From the NCBI GenBank assembly GCA_015698045.1, contig BLAL01000013.1, forward strand, positions 1,178,001-1,242,000: DNA of 64,000 nt, given 5' to 3'. The notes beneath the pieces were generated by a model. That model was given only the letters and a program-made list of their open reading frames with translations. It was not told the DNA's origin and did no database searches. Position numbers and translations under genes: made by a program. Shown one piece after another: positions 12,636-24,079 of the stretch. This DNA comes from Rhizophagus clarus. Lineage: Eukaryota; Glomeromycota; Glomeromycetes; Glomerales; Glomeraceae. Numbering within the stretch: position 1 is the stretch's first letter; every line of letters starts with the position of its first letter.

Positions 12636-13916
12636 AATGAATTCAATGTTACTTCACATAAATTGTAAGTGAATCAATAATTAAATCCAAGTTTAGAATC
12701 AGTAAACATGAAATTTAGAATTCTATATAAAAAAAAAAATTTCCTGAATTCGCTTTGTAACGGATATTTAACCGCCAAACTGTCAATTCGAAAAGATAAT
12801 TTTTTTTTTTTTAATAAAGAAGCTTTATTTTTAATTTCTAAAGTAAAAATTTGTTTTTAAATGAAAGTGAGATATTTTAATGAATATGCATATTTTTATG
12901 GAGTCCAGTAGTCCGAATTTTATCATTCATTTTTTAGTGCAGTCATGTGAATTTCCAGATCACTAGCCCATGCATTCCATCAGTGATTCGATTAAATTCA
13001 TTTGATTGGAATTTCTTTAATTTTATTAAAAATGTTTTTTATTAATTTAATTACTATGCTATATAATGATTTTCTTAAATCTAAACGAAATGTAAATATA
13101 TGATAAATATATTTACAAAAAAAAAAATAAACTGATATGTGAAGTAACAAGAATTTAAAAATTTTATCCAGTGCAAATATAGTCCGCGGTCAATTTTTCT
13201 CTTTTCTCTTTCTCTTTTATTAAATAATCGAAGTTTTTTTCTATTTAGTCTTAAGACGTGTGAGAAACTCTAAAAAAAAAAAAAAAATTATAATTTTACA
13301 AATTCATTTCGGCCGGATGTTGGCCAACAAACTATCCTATTGAAACTATAAATTTTCTTTTTTTTTAAAAGGAAATTTTTTAATTCTTTAAAAAATTGTA
13401 TAAAAATCTTTATACTATATATATATTTTTTACGGGTTTGCTAGCAAAAAAAAAAGAAATTATTGTACCTAATTTGGAAAATTTGAAATTAACAACATAT
13501 AAAATATCTATCTAAATATTACGCCAAAGTAAGAGAGAATTTCCCTAATAAGAGATTTGTAAAAAGAATAATGAATTAAATTAAATATACATTTAAATAT
13601 TTTCCCATTATGTACTTTTCTTTAGGTACCATTAAACAATATTAAATTTCATAAACTTCGACAAACTATTTAGCTCACTGATCCGCAGGTCGAGTTAACA
13701 GAGCGATTTACAAAAATTTACGTTATAACAATATTTACAATTTTTTCAAAATATATGATAATATAATACATGATAATATAATACAAAAGATATAAAAGAT
13801 TTAAGATTTATCACATGTCAAATATCAAAATAAACAACAATAAGTAACAAAATTCAGCGCAAATAGTAAAAAAAATGCGTGAAATTATGCAGTAGCTGAT
13901 CTTTGAGAGAATAATC
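12636..13916. other. AT-rich intergenic region without visible genes
   Basis: Long poly-A/T runs and no open frame with protein-like composition. A GC-richer island around 13680-13710 is too short to interpret. Confidence 0.5.
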
Positions 13917-14391
13917 TTATTTTGAATAAAAGATCTTGAGAAAAAAAGTTGAGCCTTTAATGGAAGGAATTACCGCCATCATATTTGCTTGCTTCATCGT
14001 AATGAGCTGAATAGTTTCAGGTTCAAGTGGATCATCTGTAATTAAAAAAATGTAATTAATTATCAGATATTATAAAAACAACAAGCAGAAAATAATGTAA
14101 TGGGTTTGATTAAATCATTCATAAGAAGGAAATTACAGTGATTGCTATTCAGCATATTCATTATCTTGCGAAATACTAAGTACTAGGGTCCATTCACCCC
14201 TTAGAATATCTAGATTTATGTTTCCTTTACTGGATGGTAGATTCTTGTTGAAAGTTAATCTAATATAATACAAGATATAAACAAACATAAATGGATAATC
14301 AGGAAAAATGATATAAAGTATTTAATTTAGCCAAATAAATACTTACAGTGAGTTATACATCATTTCGCTCAATTCATAGCAAAATATATCC
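13917..14391 (-). pseudogene. Partial gene of unknown function (3' exons)
   Basis: Two minus-strand segments join in frame through a GT-AG intron: 14391-14347 (IFCYELSEMMYNS) and 14259-14145 (TFNKNLPSSKGNINLDILRG and on, ending NEYAE then TAG). A further open segment at 14035-13917 (ETIQLITMKQANMMAVIPS) is preceded by a good acceptor, but I could not connect it in frame. No 5' exons are seen upstream, where an F-box fragment in the opposite orientation begins. It may be a truncated gene or the tail of one with distant exons. Family not recognised. Confidence 0.3.
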
Positions 14392-14446
14392 CTAAAAATC
14401 AAATATAAAAAACTTATGTGAATACTTAGATTTATTTGTAATTAAA

Positions 14447-14825
14447 AGAATAATTATTAGTTTTACAGATAAAAATCATGAAATTCCAATAATTATGAAT
14501 GAAATATTTAATGAAAATAGAATGTTTACACACCTTCACACCAACTTCAATCTCTTTATTGTAATTCCAATTTAAATGACTATATTTAATGGAGATATGC
14601 AAATCTTGAAGTATTGCGTCTTTTAATAGGAGGTTTGAATTATGGAATTGTTGAATTAATTGAAATTCTTTAGAAATGATTTATTTTTTGGACTGAAAAG
14701 TCTCAAGACGAATATTTAATAATTTTTTTAAGTTTTTGAGAGTTCAGTAATGTTACATTCAGATAATGTACAATATTATTGTTTAGATCAACCACCTGTT
14801 ACAATTTCCTATATTAAAAGTAAGT
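14447..14825 (+). pseudogene. F-box/LRR-like gene fragment
   Basis: Nucleotide and peptide similarity to the middle of the F-box genes in this window: EIFNENRMFTHL corresponds to their LFINEN..FTHLY segment and LNYGIVELIE to their NYGIVKLIE segment; a PPVTISYIK stretch follows. There is no start, no F-box part and no C-terminus. A deletion of about 60 bp relative to 21462-22895 and several stops disrupt it. It is a dead internal fragment. Confidence 0.65.
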
Positions 14826-14869
14826 ACAAATATAATGTTCATTAATATAAATTACTCGTAATATCTTTT

Positions 14870-15450
14870 TTTTTTTTTTATGATTCTGTTCTTCAAAACA
14901 TTTTATCTCTGACGCAAAAATAAAATGTAAATAAGATTACTAGTTAAAGGTTTTATTGACGAATCCAAAATATTCCATATCTGGAATTGATAAATCGTTT
15001 ATACTTGAATCATACTATCACGTGTGAAAGAATTGGTAAGCGAAACTTATGCTTAATTTGTCTATTTGACAGAGTAAAATGACAATATTTTTACAAATTG
15101 AATTAAATATTATCCTAATTCATTTTTTAATATACTATTTGTTTACAAAAAAAAGAAAAATTTATTTAATTAAATTTGGTAATTTTGGACTAGGATATAA
15201 CCATAACCAAAATAAGAATTATTTACTAATAAGGTGTTAAAGAACAGAAAGTTCTAATCATTTCGGATTCTGAAAAATAAATTTACCTAACTACAAGATT
15301 AACGAAAAAAATTTTAGTTACTACTTGAATTTTTCAAATATAATTTATATATAGATCAAAAAAAAAAGAAGAAATAGAATCATACCAAATTTTCCAAATT
15401 TTCCCGAAAAGCCATAAAACTCTTGCATTATTATATGTTAAGACAGAAAT
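14870..15450. repeat. Dispersed repeat, copy 1 of 3
   Basis: Diverged similarity to 19070-19640 and 52740-53350. All three share a TTCAAAACATTTTATCTCTGA-like start, a middle segment (TATCACGTGTGAAAG here, TATCACATGTAAAGT and TGATCACGTACAAGC in the others), an AGATTCTGAAAAATAAATTT-like block and a CCAAGTTTTC / CCAAATTTTC block near the end. Here it follows an F-box fragment rather than a kinase gene, so it is probably an old dispersed element and not only part of the kinase duplication. No coding capacity. Confidence 0.5.
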
Positions 15451-15673
15451 ATGTAAGCAGTATGATTTCACGTCGTTTATTTTATTTATGGGTCACATTT
15501 AAAGTTGGTCGCCGTAAGTAATAATATGTCATAAGTTGTATTCCAAATTAATGTGATTGGTGATTCAAATTCACATGCAATGCAATAAAGTAGTCCATTA
15601 AACGAGTCAGAAATTGGACAAATTTATTTAAACAAAAAGCTTAATTCTACCAGAATTAAGTTAACGAGATAAT

Positions 15674-15874
15674 GTGAACTATAACGGATCCCTATTAAAT
15701 ATTGACTTCAAAAAAATTGTGGAAAACACTTTCACTTCTAATGCTGATTTAATTGTAGATTATTATTCATTAAAATATTACGCCTATTCCGAACATTATA
15801 CCAATTACAGCGAGTTGGGATATAACGAAAATTACTTCCAACTTTATCGAAATACAGTACGGCGACAACAATAA
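15674..15874 (+). other. Short open frame of unclear status
   Basis: Sixty-six codons with even codon use and few simple runs, rich in Tyr and Asn (YYSLKYYAYSEHYTNYSEL), ending at TAA. There is no ATG at the start and an in-frame stop lies just before it, so it would have to be a terminal exon. No neighbouring exon and no family recognised. Confidence 0.2.
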
Positions 15875-16591
15875 TCGTACTTTTTTGATTACAAAGTATG
15901 TTGTCTGTAAAAAAAAAAAAAATTTTCGAAATATAACAATGAATTAAATGATTTTTGGGGAGAATGGTGAGAATTTTTAATTTTTTTAAATTTATACAGC
16001 AATAATAAAGGCTTCAAAAATTTCTTATCGTCATTCCCAAATGTCGTGATAGCACTGTCAAAGTTATTTGGTTAATGGCGATGGATAGAACTTATAAAAT
16101 TATATACTATATTAATGTCGTCAGTTCAAAAACCTGGTCTTTTAAGTTATGAACATACTTTCAGTCCTTAAAATTAATTTTAAGTTTACAGCGCAACAAT
16201 AAAAGAATATGTGATTTATATGACGATAAAAATAAAATTTAGACTGGTTTTTAATTTTAAGTAAAATTAATAATATTTAATCCTAGTAAATCGTACTATG
16301 ATATATTTTCTTCTAAAGAACAAAAAATTAAAAATCCAAAATGATTAACGAAACACAAAAACCATATTAAAGCATTATTTTATAATGAGTTATATTATTT
16401 TGCTGACTTTCATATAAGATAATTTTGATAACTCGTAATTTATTGATAAGTAATAATATGAAAGATAAATAGATAAATTATTTAAATTACAAACTAAGAA
16501 ACTTAAAGATGTTTCATCTTACTACTCTAATCTTAGTGTTTAAATAATTTATAATGAAAACAAACTTAAATACAATAATGAAATAATAATG

Positions 16592-18840
16592 TTATTCAGT
16601 TTTATTTAATTCTTCCGTATCTAAATATGTTAGAAGAAAATAAATTAGTATAAAATTAGATAGATTTTTACTTTTAAAAACATCCTTACTATCAGGGAGT
16701 TCAAATTCATCTTGTTCTTCTGGATGAAAATTTGGGTTATTACATATTTCGTCATTATCTGAAATAAAAAAAAAAATTTGGGAATATAAAATTAGTTAAT
16801 TATTATAAAGGGTTAAATAATTATCTTATATACCATCAATATTATTAATACGATATTTCTTTATTTGTTGCATTATTTCTTGAAAATCTAAAAATTAAAA
16901 TAAAATTGTGGTTATTATTAAACAATTAGTTCAATATACTAATAATGATTTTACTTGCCATTCTCTAAACGCCCTTTGGATGATTTGTCGCTGTTATCTG
17001 AAACATTTAAAATTTATTAATACTAATTCATAATAAAAATAAGCAAATAAAATTACCTACTTATTTGTGATGTATCATTCTTCTGATTACTACTTGATTT
17101 ACCAATATCTTCAACTAAAAAAGTCGAAATCAGTCAATAAACATTTTTTTTTTTACGTATTATTAATTAATGTAAACATTACTATTATTAGGAATATTAA
17201 AGTCATAATATGATTTGTTACTGTGAAATGCTAATAAAAAGAGATAATTCATAATTAATTACTTATTAATAAATTATAGATAATTATTTAATTTATACCT
17301 TCTAGCTCTTCTGTATATTATTATGAAAAAAAATAGTAATTATATATTATTTATACTTGAAAATAAAAGTTAATAATATAATTAATATTATACCTGCAGT
17401 TGCATTTCTTGGTTCTGGAAAATTTTCAAATTGATGAACTTTACTCATAAATAATAATCTGCTATTTGTATGACTTTCTAAACTATCATCCAAATCAATA
17501 ATATCATTTTCTTTTGGTTGATTTAATTCATTTGAATTTTTTTGATAGCATAAATTAAGTTCCCTAATGTCATCCCGAAGTTTTTCAATGTCTGGTCTGT
17601 TTAATGGATTAGCATCCCAGCATTGTATCATCAAATTTTTATATTCTACAGGAGTTCCTGGTACAATTTTTGGTCTTATACCATTAACTATATTCGTTGC
17701 AAGATAATAATCATGCTTATAATTATTAAAAGGTGGTTGTCCGGATGAAATTTCCCACATAAGCATTGCAATGCTATATATATCAGATTTAAAAGTAGCT
17801 TCTTTTCCTGCAATAACTTCTGGTGCTATATATGGAAGGTTTCCATATACACTTTTTAATGGTTTATCTGCCGGTCCACAAAATCCAAGATCACTAATAT
17901 TAATCACTCCACCAAATTGAAATAACATATTCCCAGAATGCAAATCTCTATGAATTGCATTTTCATTATGAATTCTCTTAAGTGATATAATTATATTGGT
18001 GGCAATTTGAATTCTTTCTTTCCATGTTAGTTGATTATGGTTTTGTTGTAAATATTTCCTTAAATCTATATCCAATCGATTCATTACAAGCATATAATCT
18101 CCATTTAATGGATCTTGAGTCAAACCATAACACTGGACAATACTATCTGCCCATTTATTACTTATAGTTAAGTGTGAATTAGCCTACAAATGAAGAATAT
18201 ATTATAAAAGGTTGTTAAATAAAAACAATAACATTTTCAGATTACAAACCTCTTCAAACCAACTTTTATTTGCGCTTTTAACATTTTCTAATCCTTTAAG
18301 TATTATACCATGTCTCCCAAATCTTTTTAATTGTTGTTCTTCAGAATCCCATTCATCATAACTTCCAGCAATCCATTCTGCAGTATAAATTTCTGAGCAT
18401 CCACCTTTTGTTAAATATTTAATAGTTTTAAACTCATCATATGGAATCCATTCAACTATGCTGTCTGGTTCAAGTGTTTTCATTTGACATTCTTGTATTA
18501 AATCATCAATATTATCATTTCCAGATGTCCAATTTGAAAAATTATCTTTTAAATAATTTCGAACACAATATTCACAATATAATGTAGCTAAACATTCTTG
18601 GTTACAATTTTTACAAACTCTTCTTGTTCCTGAATTAAAATGAACTCTATTTTTGTCATAAATTTTAGTCAATTCTCTTATTGCTTCAGATTTTTCATCA
18701 TTTGTAAGTGATTCATCATCAAGAATTGTTTGTTTTTGAAATTCATATTGTATATGTATATCATTATAAATATTAAACCCTATTAGTGCATGTGATCTAT
18801 TAATTGCAGCAACAATTAATTCTTCTCTAATAACAGACAT
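16592..18840 (-). CDS. TKL-type protein kinase with Cys-rich N-terminal header
   Basis: Nine exons (18840-18250, 18183-17394, 17314-17303, 17230-17183, 17114-17061, 16997-16959, 16887-16834, 16758-16690, 16620-16592) close into 561 aa. The header has CKNC...CEYC spacing that could bind zinc, then FSNWTSGNDNIDD and VEWIPYDEF, features I associate with Rhizophagus kinase families. The kinase core has loop KGGCSEIY, a Lys in GIILKGL, HRDLHSGN, DLG rather than DFG, and IAPEV. The C-terminal tail is low complexity and acidic and is built from small exons. The start is MSVIREEL, as in the paralogue at 51344. Two oddities: a 12-nt exon at 17303-17314, and an intron after 16959 that keeps the frame only if a GC donor (GCAAGT) is used. 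Likely cytosolic signalling kinase; substrate unknown. Confidence 0.8.
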
Positions 18841-18864
18841 AATGAAATAAATATATTGCAAAGA

Positions 18865-18955
18865 TTTTTAAACGAAGAATGTTTTCGGAACGATCTCCAA
18901 AATTCTACTTATAAAGTTAATCGGGTGTAACCCAATGACTGCTGCACATTCAAAT
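18865..18955 (-). promoter_or_regulatory. Kinase proximal promoter, conserved in the paralogue
   Basis: About 85 bp upstream of the start are nearly identical to 51366-51450 upstream of the other intact kinase: CGAAGAATGTTTTCGGAA, ATTCTACTTATAAAGTTAAT (containing TATAAA) and TGACTGCTGCA. The TATAAA lies about 75 bp upstream of the ATG. The kinase pseudogene at 361 lacks this block. Confidence 0.45.
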
Positions 18956-19069
18956 CCTATCTAATACAAATATATTTTTATGATGAAATTTTTTTCTTGA
19001 ACGTTATACTAATCCACCGCCGGTCTCAAAAGCGCAGAATATATTATTACAACTAATATTCTAAATTAA

Positions 19070-19640
19070 TCTAATATCTCATTCTTTTTATGGCACTGGT
19101 CCTCAAAATATTTTATCACTAACGTAAACTGAAAATATTGTCATTGCGATCCACGAAATCGCAATTGTGTATTGAATACTATATGATTGAGTGTATAATA
19201 TTATCACATGTAAAGTACAAACTTACGCCAAATTTATAACATCCAATTATTTAATCAGGCGAACTAAATTCAATTTGAGTAGAATCTTGAGAATAATTTA
19301 AGATAGTATTTTTACAAAATTAAATATACAGTATCGTATTAATTTAAATAATGTTATTTCATTTTAAAAAATATTTTTTATAAATTATTGGTTAAATTAA
19401 GTGAAAATTATACCTTAGCTTTAACTAAATAAAATTATTATTGGTAAGGGAGTAAAAGATTACATAAAGTTTCCTGCCTTTTCAGATTTTGAAAATAAAA
19501 TTTGCCTAACTTTAAAATTAACACAATATAAACAAAAAAAAATAAAATAAAATAAATAGGTAAATAAACCAAAATAAAATTATGTCAAGTTTTCCAAGTT
19601 TCGTCTAAACTCCTAACTTATTGTAAATTAATTACACGGG
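19070..19640. repeat. Dispersed repeat, copy 2 of 3
   Basis: Similar to 14870-15450 and 52740-53350 (see copy 1 for the shared blocks). It lies upstream of the kinase start and contains no gene. From 19640 to 20400 I see only AT-rich sequence. Confidence 0.5.
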
Positions 19641-20409
19641 AAACAAAAAAAAATTAGGAACTAAATATTTAACTTAGAATTACTTTTTGATGGTTGAAAA
19701 GTAGACATTCTATATTATTACAAGCTATTAAATCAAATCCAGTCGATTTATTGGAAAAATATAAAGTAAAAATATGAGTATTTTAAAAGATATGATAAAA
19801 CCGTAAAAGTCAGATGTTTATTTTTATAGGTTTAGAGTCAAATATTAAATATTACAAAATTTTATATTTTATTGTACTTTTTATATTTTGATTATATATA
19901 TTATTTATTGACAGGTGCCATAATTAATTATAAAGCTTTTTTTTAATTTTTTAAACGATTATTCTTTCAATAAAAGGTCGTAATTTGATGTTATTTTTGT
20001 AAATTAAATGATATATTATGAAGGTTTATTAAATTTCACCTATTTCACCATTTCATAAATTTATTTAATTAATATGTACATGAACTTTTGCAAATTATAG
20101 TTTATATAAATTTTTAAAGATACTTATTATAAATATCTGAATTATTTGAAAATGTTCAACTCAAGTGTATTGTATCATTTGCCAAGTATCTATTTTTTCA
20201 TTTTAACTATGTGATTAACAACACAAACCGCCTTTTATTTGTTTGATATGATGTTACACGTGGATGGACTTTTGCAATAATTCTGTTATCGCATACATAG
20301 GAATAGCTTAATGTAGTAAAAAATTTTCCTAATCCTGTCCTCAGTTCTCACATTAGTCACTACACCTTGCTCTGATAGCATTTCACAAATAATAGTATAT
20401 AAGCCGAAA

Positions 20410-21090
20410 TTTTATCACTTATTAGTCTATATCATTAAAGGTAATACAACCGCGGACGCTTTCTCTGTTAAGATTAATAAAGACGAGTCTATTAATGAAT
20501 TCAAAGAAGCTATAAAGACAAAAATCCGCATACTTTTGCTAAAGTTGATGTCAAATACATCATCATGAAAGTTATGGAGGGTAGAAATCTGTAATCTCAC
20601 ACTCCAAGACAACGATGAGCGTTTTACAACGAGGAAGTAGAAGACTACTGGTCTGAGAAACCGTCTAAGAAGAATATTCATGTCACAGTTGAAGCAACTG
20701 CCTACCACTGCTTCAAGTTTTAAACAGGAATTATTTAATAGTGTTGACTTGTTGGAGGAATCGCTCAACAAGTCCGTCTATGATACCTGACCAAGGGTCA
20801 GCGAAATTTTAGTTATAAAAATGAGATAATTTCTCACCAGAAGTCAAATTATTGTCCAGAAAAAGGATTTTACTAACCCTATTGTTGTATTACAGAGTTC
20901 GATATCGTCATTAGCCAAAATGGATGAAGGGTTTCAAGAAAGCAGTGAATATCAAACATGCGACCCTCGAAGGATTGAAAAATTCCATACGTGCGATGTA
21001 ATTAACGCCGGCACTTGAAAATAATGAAGTGGTGCTCAACATGTTAAATGACAGCAGAAAGTACTCTCCTAAGAATAATCGTGAATTTAC
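20410..21090 (+). pseudogene. Crinkler (CRN) family remnant, N-terminal ubiquitin-like header
   Basis: The plus strand reads IKGNTTADAFSVKINKDES followed by INEFKEAIKTK, the characteristic start of Crinkler-type headers in oomycetes and Glomeromycotina. After a one-base loss near 20514-20530 it continues in another frame with FAKVDVKYI, then LTLQDNDE, then after another frame change EVEDYWSEKPSKKNIHV, all in the order expected of the family. Further protein-like text (KKAVNIKHATLEGLKNSIR, then LENNEVVLNMLNDSRKYS) extends to about 21090 across more stops and may be part of the C-terminal half. At least two frameshifts and several stops mean it is not translated as a full protein. Crinklers are host-translocated or intracellular proteins in other lineages; no function is claimed here. 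Confidence 0.7.
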
Positions 21091-21461
21091 AAAATGATCC
21101 AGAAAAAATAGTTTTAGTTACAAACCTACGATATAACGAACTTTTGATTGCTAAATTTTTTTTTTTTAAAAAAAAAAAATTAATCTTGTGTGTTTTGAAG
21201 TCCGCTTTCTGAAATTGTGTAAATTCAAGGGGTTAGAACGATTAATATTGTGTAAATTTATTAAATTCATATTGGGTATTTAAAAAAAGATAAATTATAT
21301 CACGAGAATATTTTGACACGTGATTCCATGGTGTGATCACTTTGTAATACCTTACCCTTTGGTGATGCGTTACAAGACGTACTGTACGACATATTACATT
21401 AATAATCATCATTACATCATTACGACATTACGTACTCTAAATTTACACTCTACCTAAAAAG

Positions 21462-22895
21462 ATGGTAGAATTAAATAGGGATATTATATATTTGATATTA
21501 AAAGAATTACAAAATGATAGAAAAGCTTTTTGTTCATATCTTTTAGTTAGTAAAAGTTGGAGTGAAATTTTTATTCCGATGTTATGGAAAAATCCTTGGA
21601 AATATTTTGAGAAAGGAAACGAAGTTTTTATTTCAAGGGTAATCATTTCACATTTATCAGATGATTCAAGAGATAATTTAATTCAACACTTAAATTTTTC
21701 GAAAGGTTCATATCAAAAACCTTTATTTAATTATATTAGCTTTTGTAAACATTTAAATTTAATTGTGATTGAAAGGATAATTATCAGTATTACAAAAGAA
21801 AAACATGAAATTCCAATTGTTAAAAGTGTAATAATAAATCTTTTTATTAATGAAAGTCAAAAGTTTACACACCTTTATATACCTTATCGATTTGATTATC
21901 AAATACTTCAGATTCCTGGAGCAAAATGTTGCTTTACAGAACTTCAATTTCTTCATTGTAATACTTCTATAAATGATGATGTTTTAGCTGAATTAACAGA
22001 AATATGTAAATCAATCAAAGAATTAGAACTTATTGAAGAACGTAATATTAATTATGGAATTGTTAAATTAATTGATATTTCAAAACAATTATTTAGTGTT
22101 AAATTAATAAGAAATTATTCAGTACTTAATGAATTTAATGAATCATATGATCAAATTCTTAAGAATTCATTAATTAAACATTCAAATAATATACAATGTT
22201 TTAAATTAATTAGATATCCATCAACAGATATTTTTTCATCTTTTGTAAATTTAAAAATATTAGAATTAGATTGTCGATTTGAAACTTGGAAAAATTTAAA
22301 AAATTTATCCTTACCTTTTTTAGAAATTCTAAGAGGTATACTACCTTCGTCCTCAAATTTTACAAATATAATTGAAAGTACAAGTGGATATCTTACTGAA
22401 ATAAAAATTGATAATGCAATTGAAACGATTGTGGATTGTAATAAAAGGCTTATTCAAGCTATATATCAAAATTGTCCAAATTTAAGATATCTTAAATTAT
22501 TAGTTATGAACAATAACATTTTAGAATTTGAAAAATTATTAATTAATTGTCAATATTTAAGTGGTTTATTTCTTTGTTTTAATCATAATGAACTTAAAAA
22601 TATTGATTTTAATAATTTATTCAAAATTTTTGTTGAATCATCACCAGTTAGTTTATTTAAATTTAAATTTCATCTTAATCTTTCACTTAAAACTGAATCT
22701 TTAAAATTGTTTTTTGATAATTGGAAAGGTAGATATCCTATATTATTACAAACTTTTCCATTTAATAGTTGTAATTATTATTTAAATAGTATGTTTAATA
22801 ATTTAATAGAAAAATATACAGCAGATGGATTAGTTAAACATGATAACTTATTATTTTTTGATGATTTTGAATGGATCCAAAAAAATTCTTTATAA
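21462..22895 (+). CDS. F-box protein with LRR-like C-terminal region (copy A)
   Basis: Single-exon gene of 477 aa. Residues 1 to about 48 form an F-box-like segment (MVELNRDIIYLILKELQND, then LLVSKSWSEIFIPMLWKNPW), expected to bind Skp1 in an SCF ubiquitin ligase. The rest is a Leu/Ile/Asn-rich succession of irregular leucine-rich units (LKILELDC, CPNLRYLKLLV, CQYLSGLFLCF) that would recognise a substrate. It ends with the motif DDFEWIQKNS shared by its paralogues. No transmembrane or signal segment. It is one of four full-length members here and the only one on this strand, with two fragments nearby. Opposite-strand frames inside it are shadows of its AT-rich codons. Substrate unknown. Confidence 0.85.
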   Translation: MVELNRDIIYLILKELQNDRKAFCSYLLVSKSWSEIFIPMLWKNPWKYFEKGNEVFISRVIISHLSDDSRDNLIQHLNFSKGSYQKPLFNYISFCKHLNLIVIERIIISITKEKHEIPIVKSVIINLFINESQKFTHLYIPYRFDYQILQIPGAKCCFTELQFLHCNTSINDDVLAELTEICKSIKELELIEERNINYGIVKLIDISKQLFSVKLIRNYSVLNEFNESYDQILKNSLIKHSNNIQCFKLIRYPSTDIFSSFVNLKILELDCRFETWKNLKNLSLPFLEILRGILPSSSNFTNIIESTSGYLTEIKIDNAIETIVDCNKRLIQAIYQNCPNLRYLKLLVMNNNILEFEKLLINCQYLSGLFLCFNHNELKNIDFNNLFKIFVESSPVSLFKFKFHLNLSLKTESLKLFFDNWKGRYPILLQTFPFNSCNYYLNSMFNNLIEKYTADGLVKHDNLLFFDDFEWIQKNSL

Positions 22896-24079
22896 TCAAG
22901 ATTTTATTTATTTTTCATATTTACGGTATATTTTAAATAAAGATTTATTTATGTGACATGTTTATATGTATTTTTTAAAATGGTATATTTATTGAAATTA
23001 TACTACGATTAAAACTTTTTGGAAAAATTTCAGCCGGATTTTAAAAATAAGTTTGGAAAATGTAATTAGATTGTTTTTTTTTAACCAATTCTTTTTTATA
23101 TTTAATATATTGTGGATAACTTACTTATGTAAATCTTAGGCTTTCCCATGATTAAATAGACATAAATAATAAATTAATAAATAATATACAAAGGAATTTT
23201 TTCAAAATTTGCGCTGTAAAGTAAGTAATGATCCTTTATTTACAATAATACAATACTACCGATGTTCGGGTCATGAATGAAAAGTTATCCAAACAGTCTA
23301 TTAAGAACTTTTTTCTACTTATGAATATAATAACTATATTAAAAACTAGATATTTTGATGATTAACATCGAATCATTAATTAAATCAAATCATTCGGACA
23401 AAGCATATGCACAAATGTTTTTTCGAAACGTGATTTAAAAAAAACCAATGCTTAGTTTAAATTTTTGAACTATCAAGTCAAGAAAATTATTTATTGATTC
23501 AAATATTAAGAAAAAAAAAGAATGGCAGAATTGTCAATATTTATAATTAGAAAAACTTAGCGTGATTAATGGTATAAAAAAAATCCCTTAAATAGGTGAT
23601 GACAGGGGAGCTCAACCCTTGAAAATTAAATGACATCATTTACTTTTTCGTATTCCCTTAAAAAATCTGAAATTTCTTTAAAAAACAAACAATATCAAAT
23701 CTAGCACCGGAGTTCGGGATTACAGCATGATGAGCATGGTAGCACATCACTGGTATTTGTATTTAAATTAAAGAATGTTCGATGATCGCAATATACTGTA
23801 AATAGAATCAAATTTATATAACAGGTTTCAGAAAAGAAAAAGCCCACTTTGTTTAAGTCAAAAAAAGGTCAAATTAAAAGGAAAATAAAATCCGGAGATA
23901 CACAAAAGGTTACATAAGATCTTATTGTTTTGATAAAAAAAGAAAGTAATTCGAGTCCAAGTCGATCGATGTCACCCTAACATATTAATATCATATTTCA
24001 TATAAAGTCGGTATGGTTTTTTTTTTTTTTCAAAAAAAAAAGAAATCTTTTTTCAATAATTAATAAAATTTTTTTCAAA
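22896..24079. other. Intergenic, no gene seen
   Basis: AT-rich with scattered poly-A/T tracts. A somewhat GC-richer stretch at 23600-23760 shows no open frame of interest. Confidence 0.5.

Larger units (their letters stand above)
15900..19640. repeat. Segmental duplication block A (kinase plus flanks)
   Basis: Similar in the same orientation to about 47630-53350. Both contain the nine-exon kinase, its promoter-proximal sequence, a downstream flank (shared AAATGTCGT, GGTTAAT and ATATTAAT segments at about 16020-16120 and 47820-47950) and the dispersed repeat beyond the 5' end. The partner is about 2 kb longer because of insertions at about 47996-49009 and 51667-52706. Confidence 0.6.
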
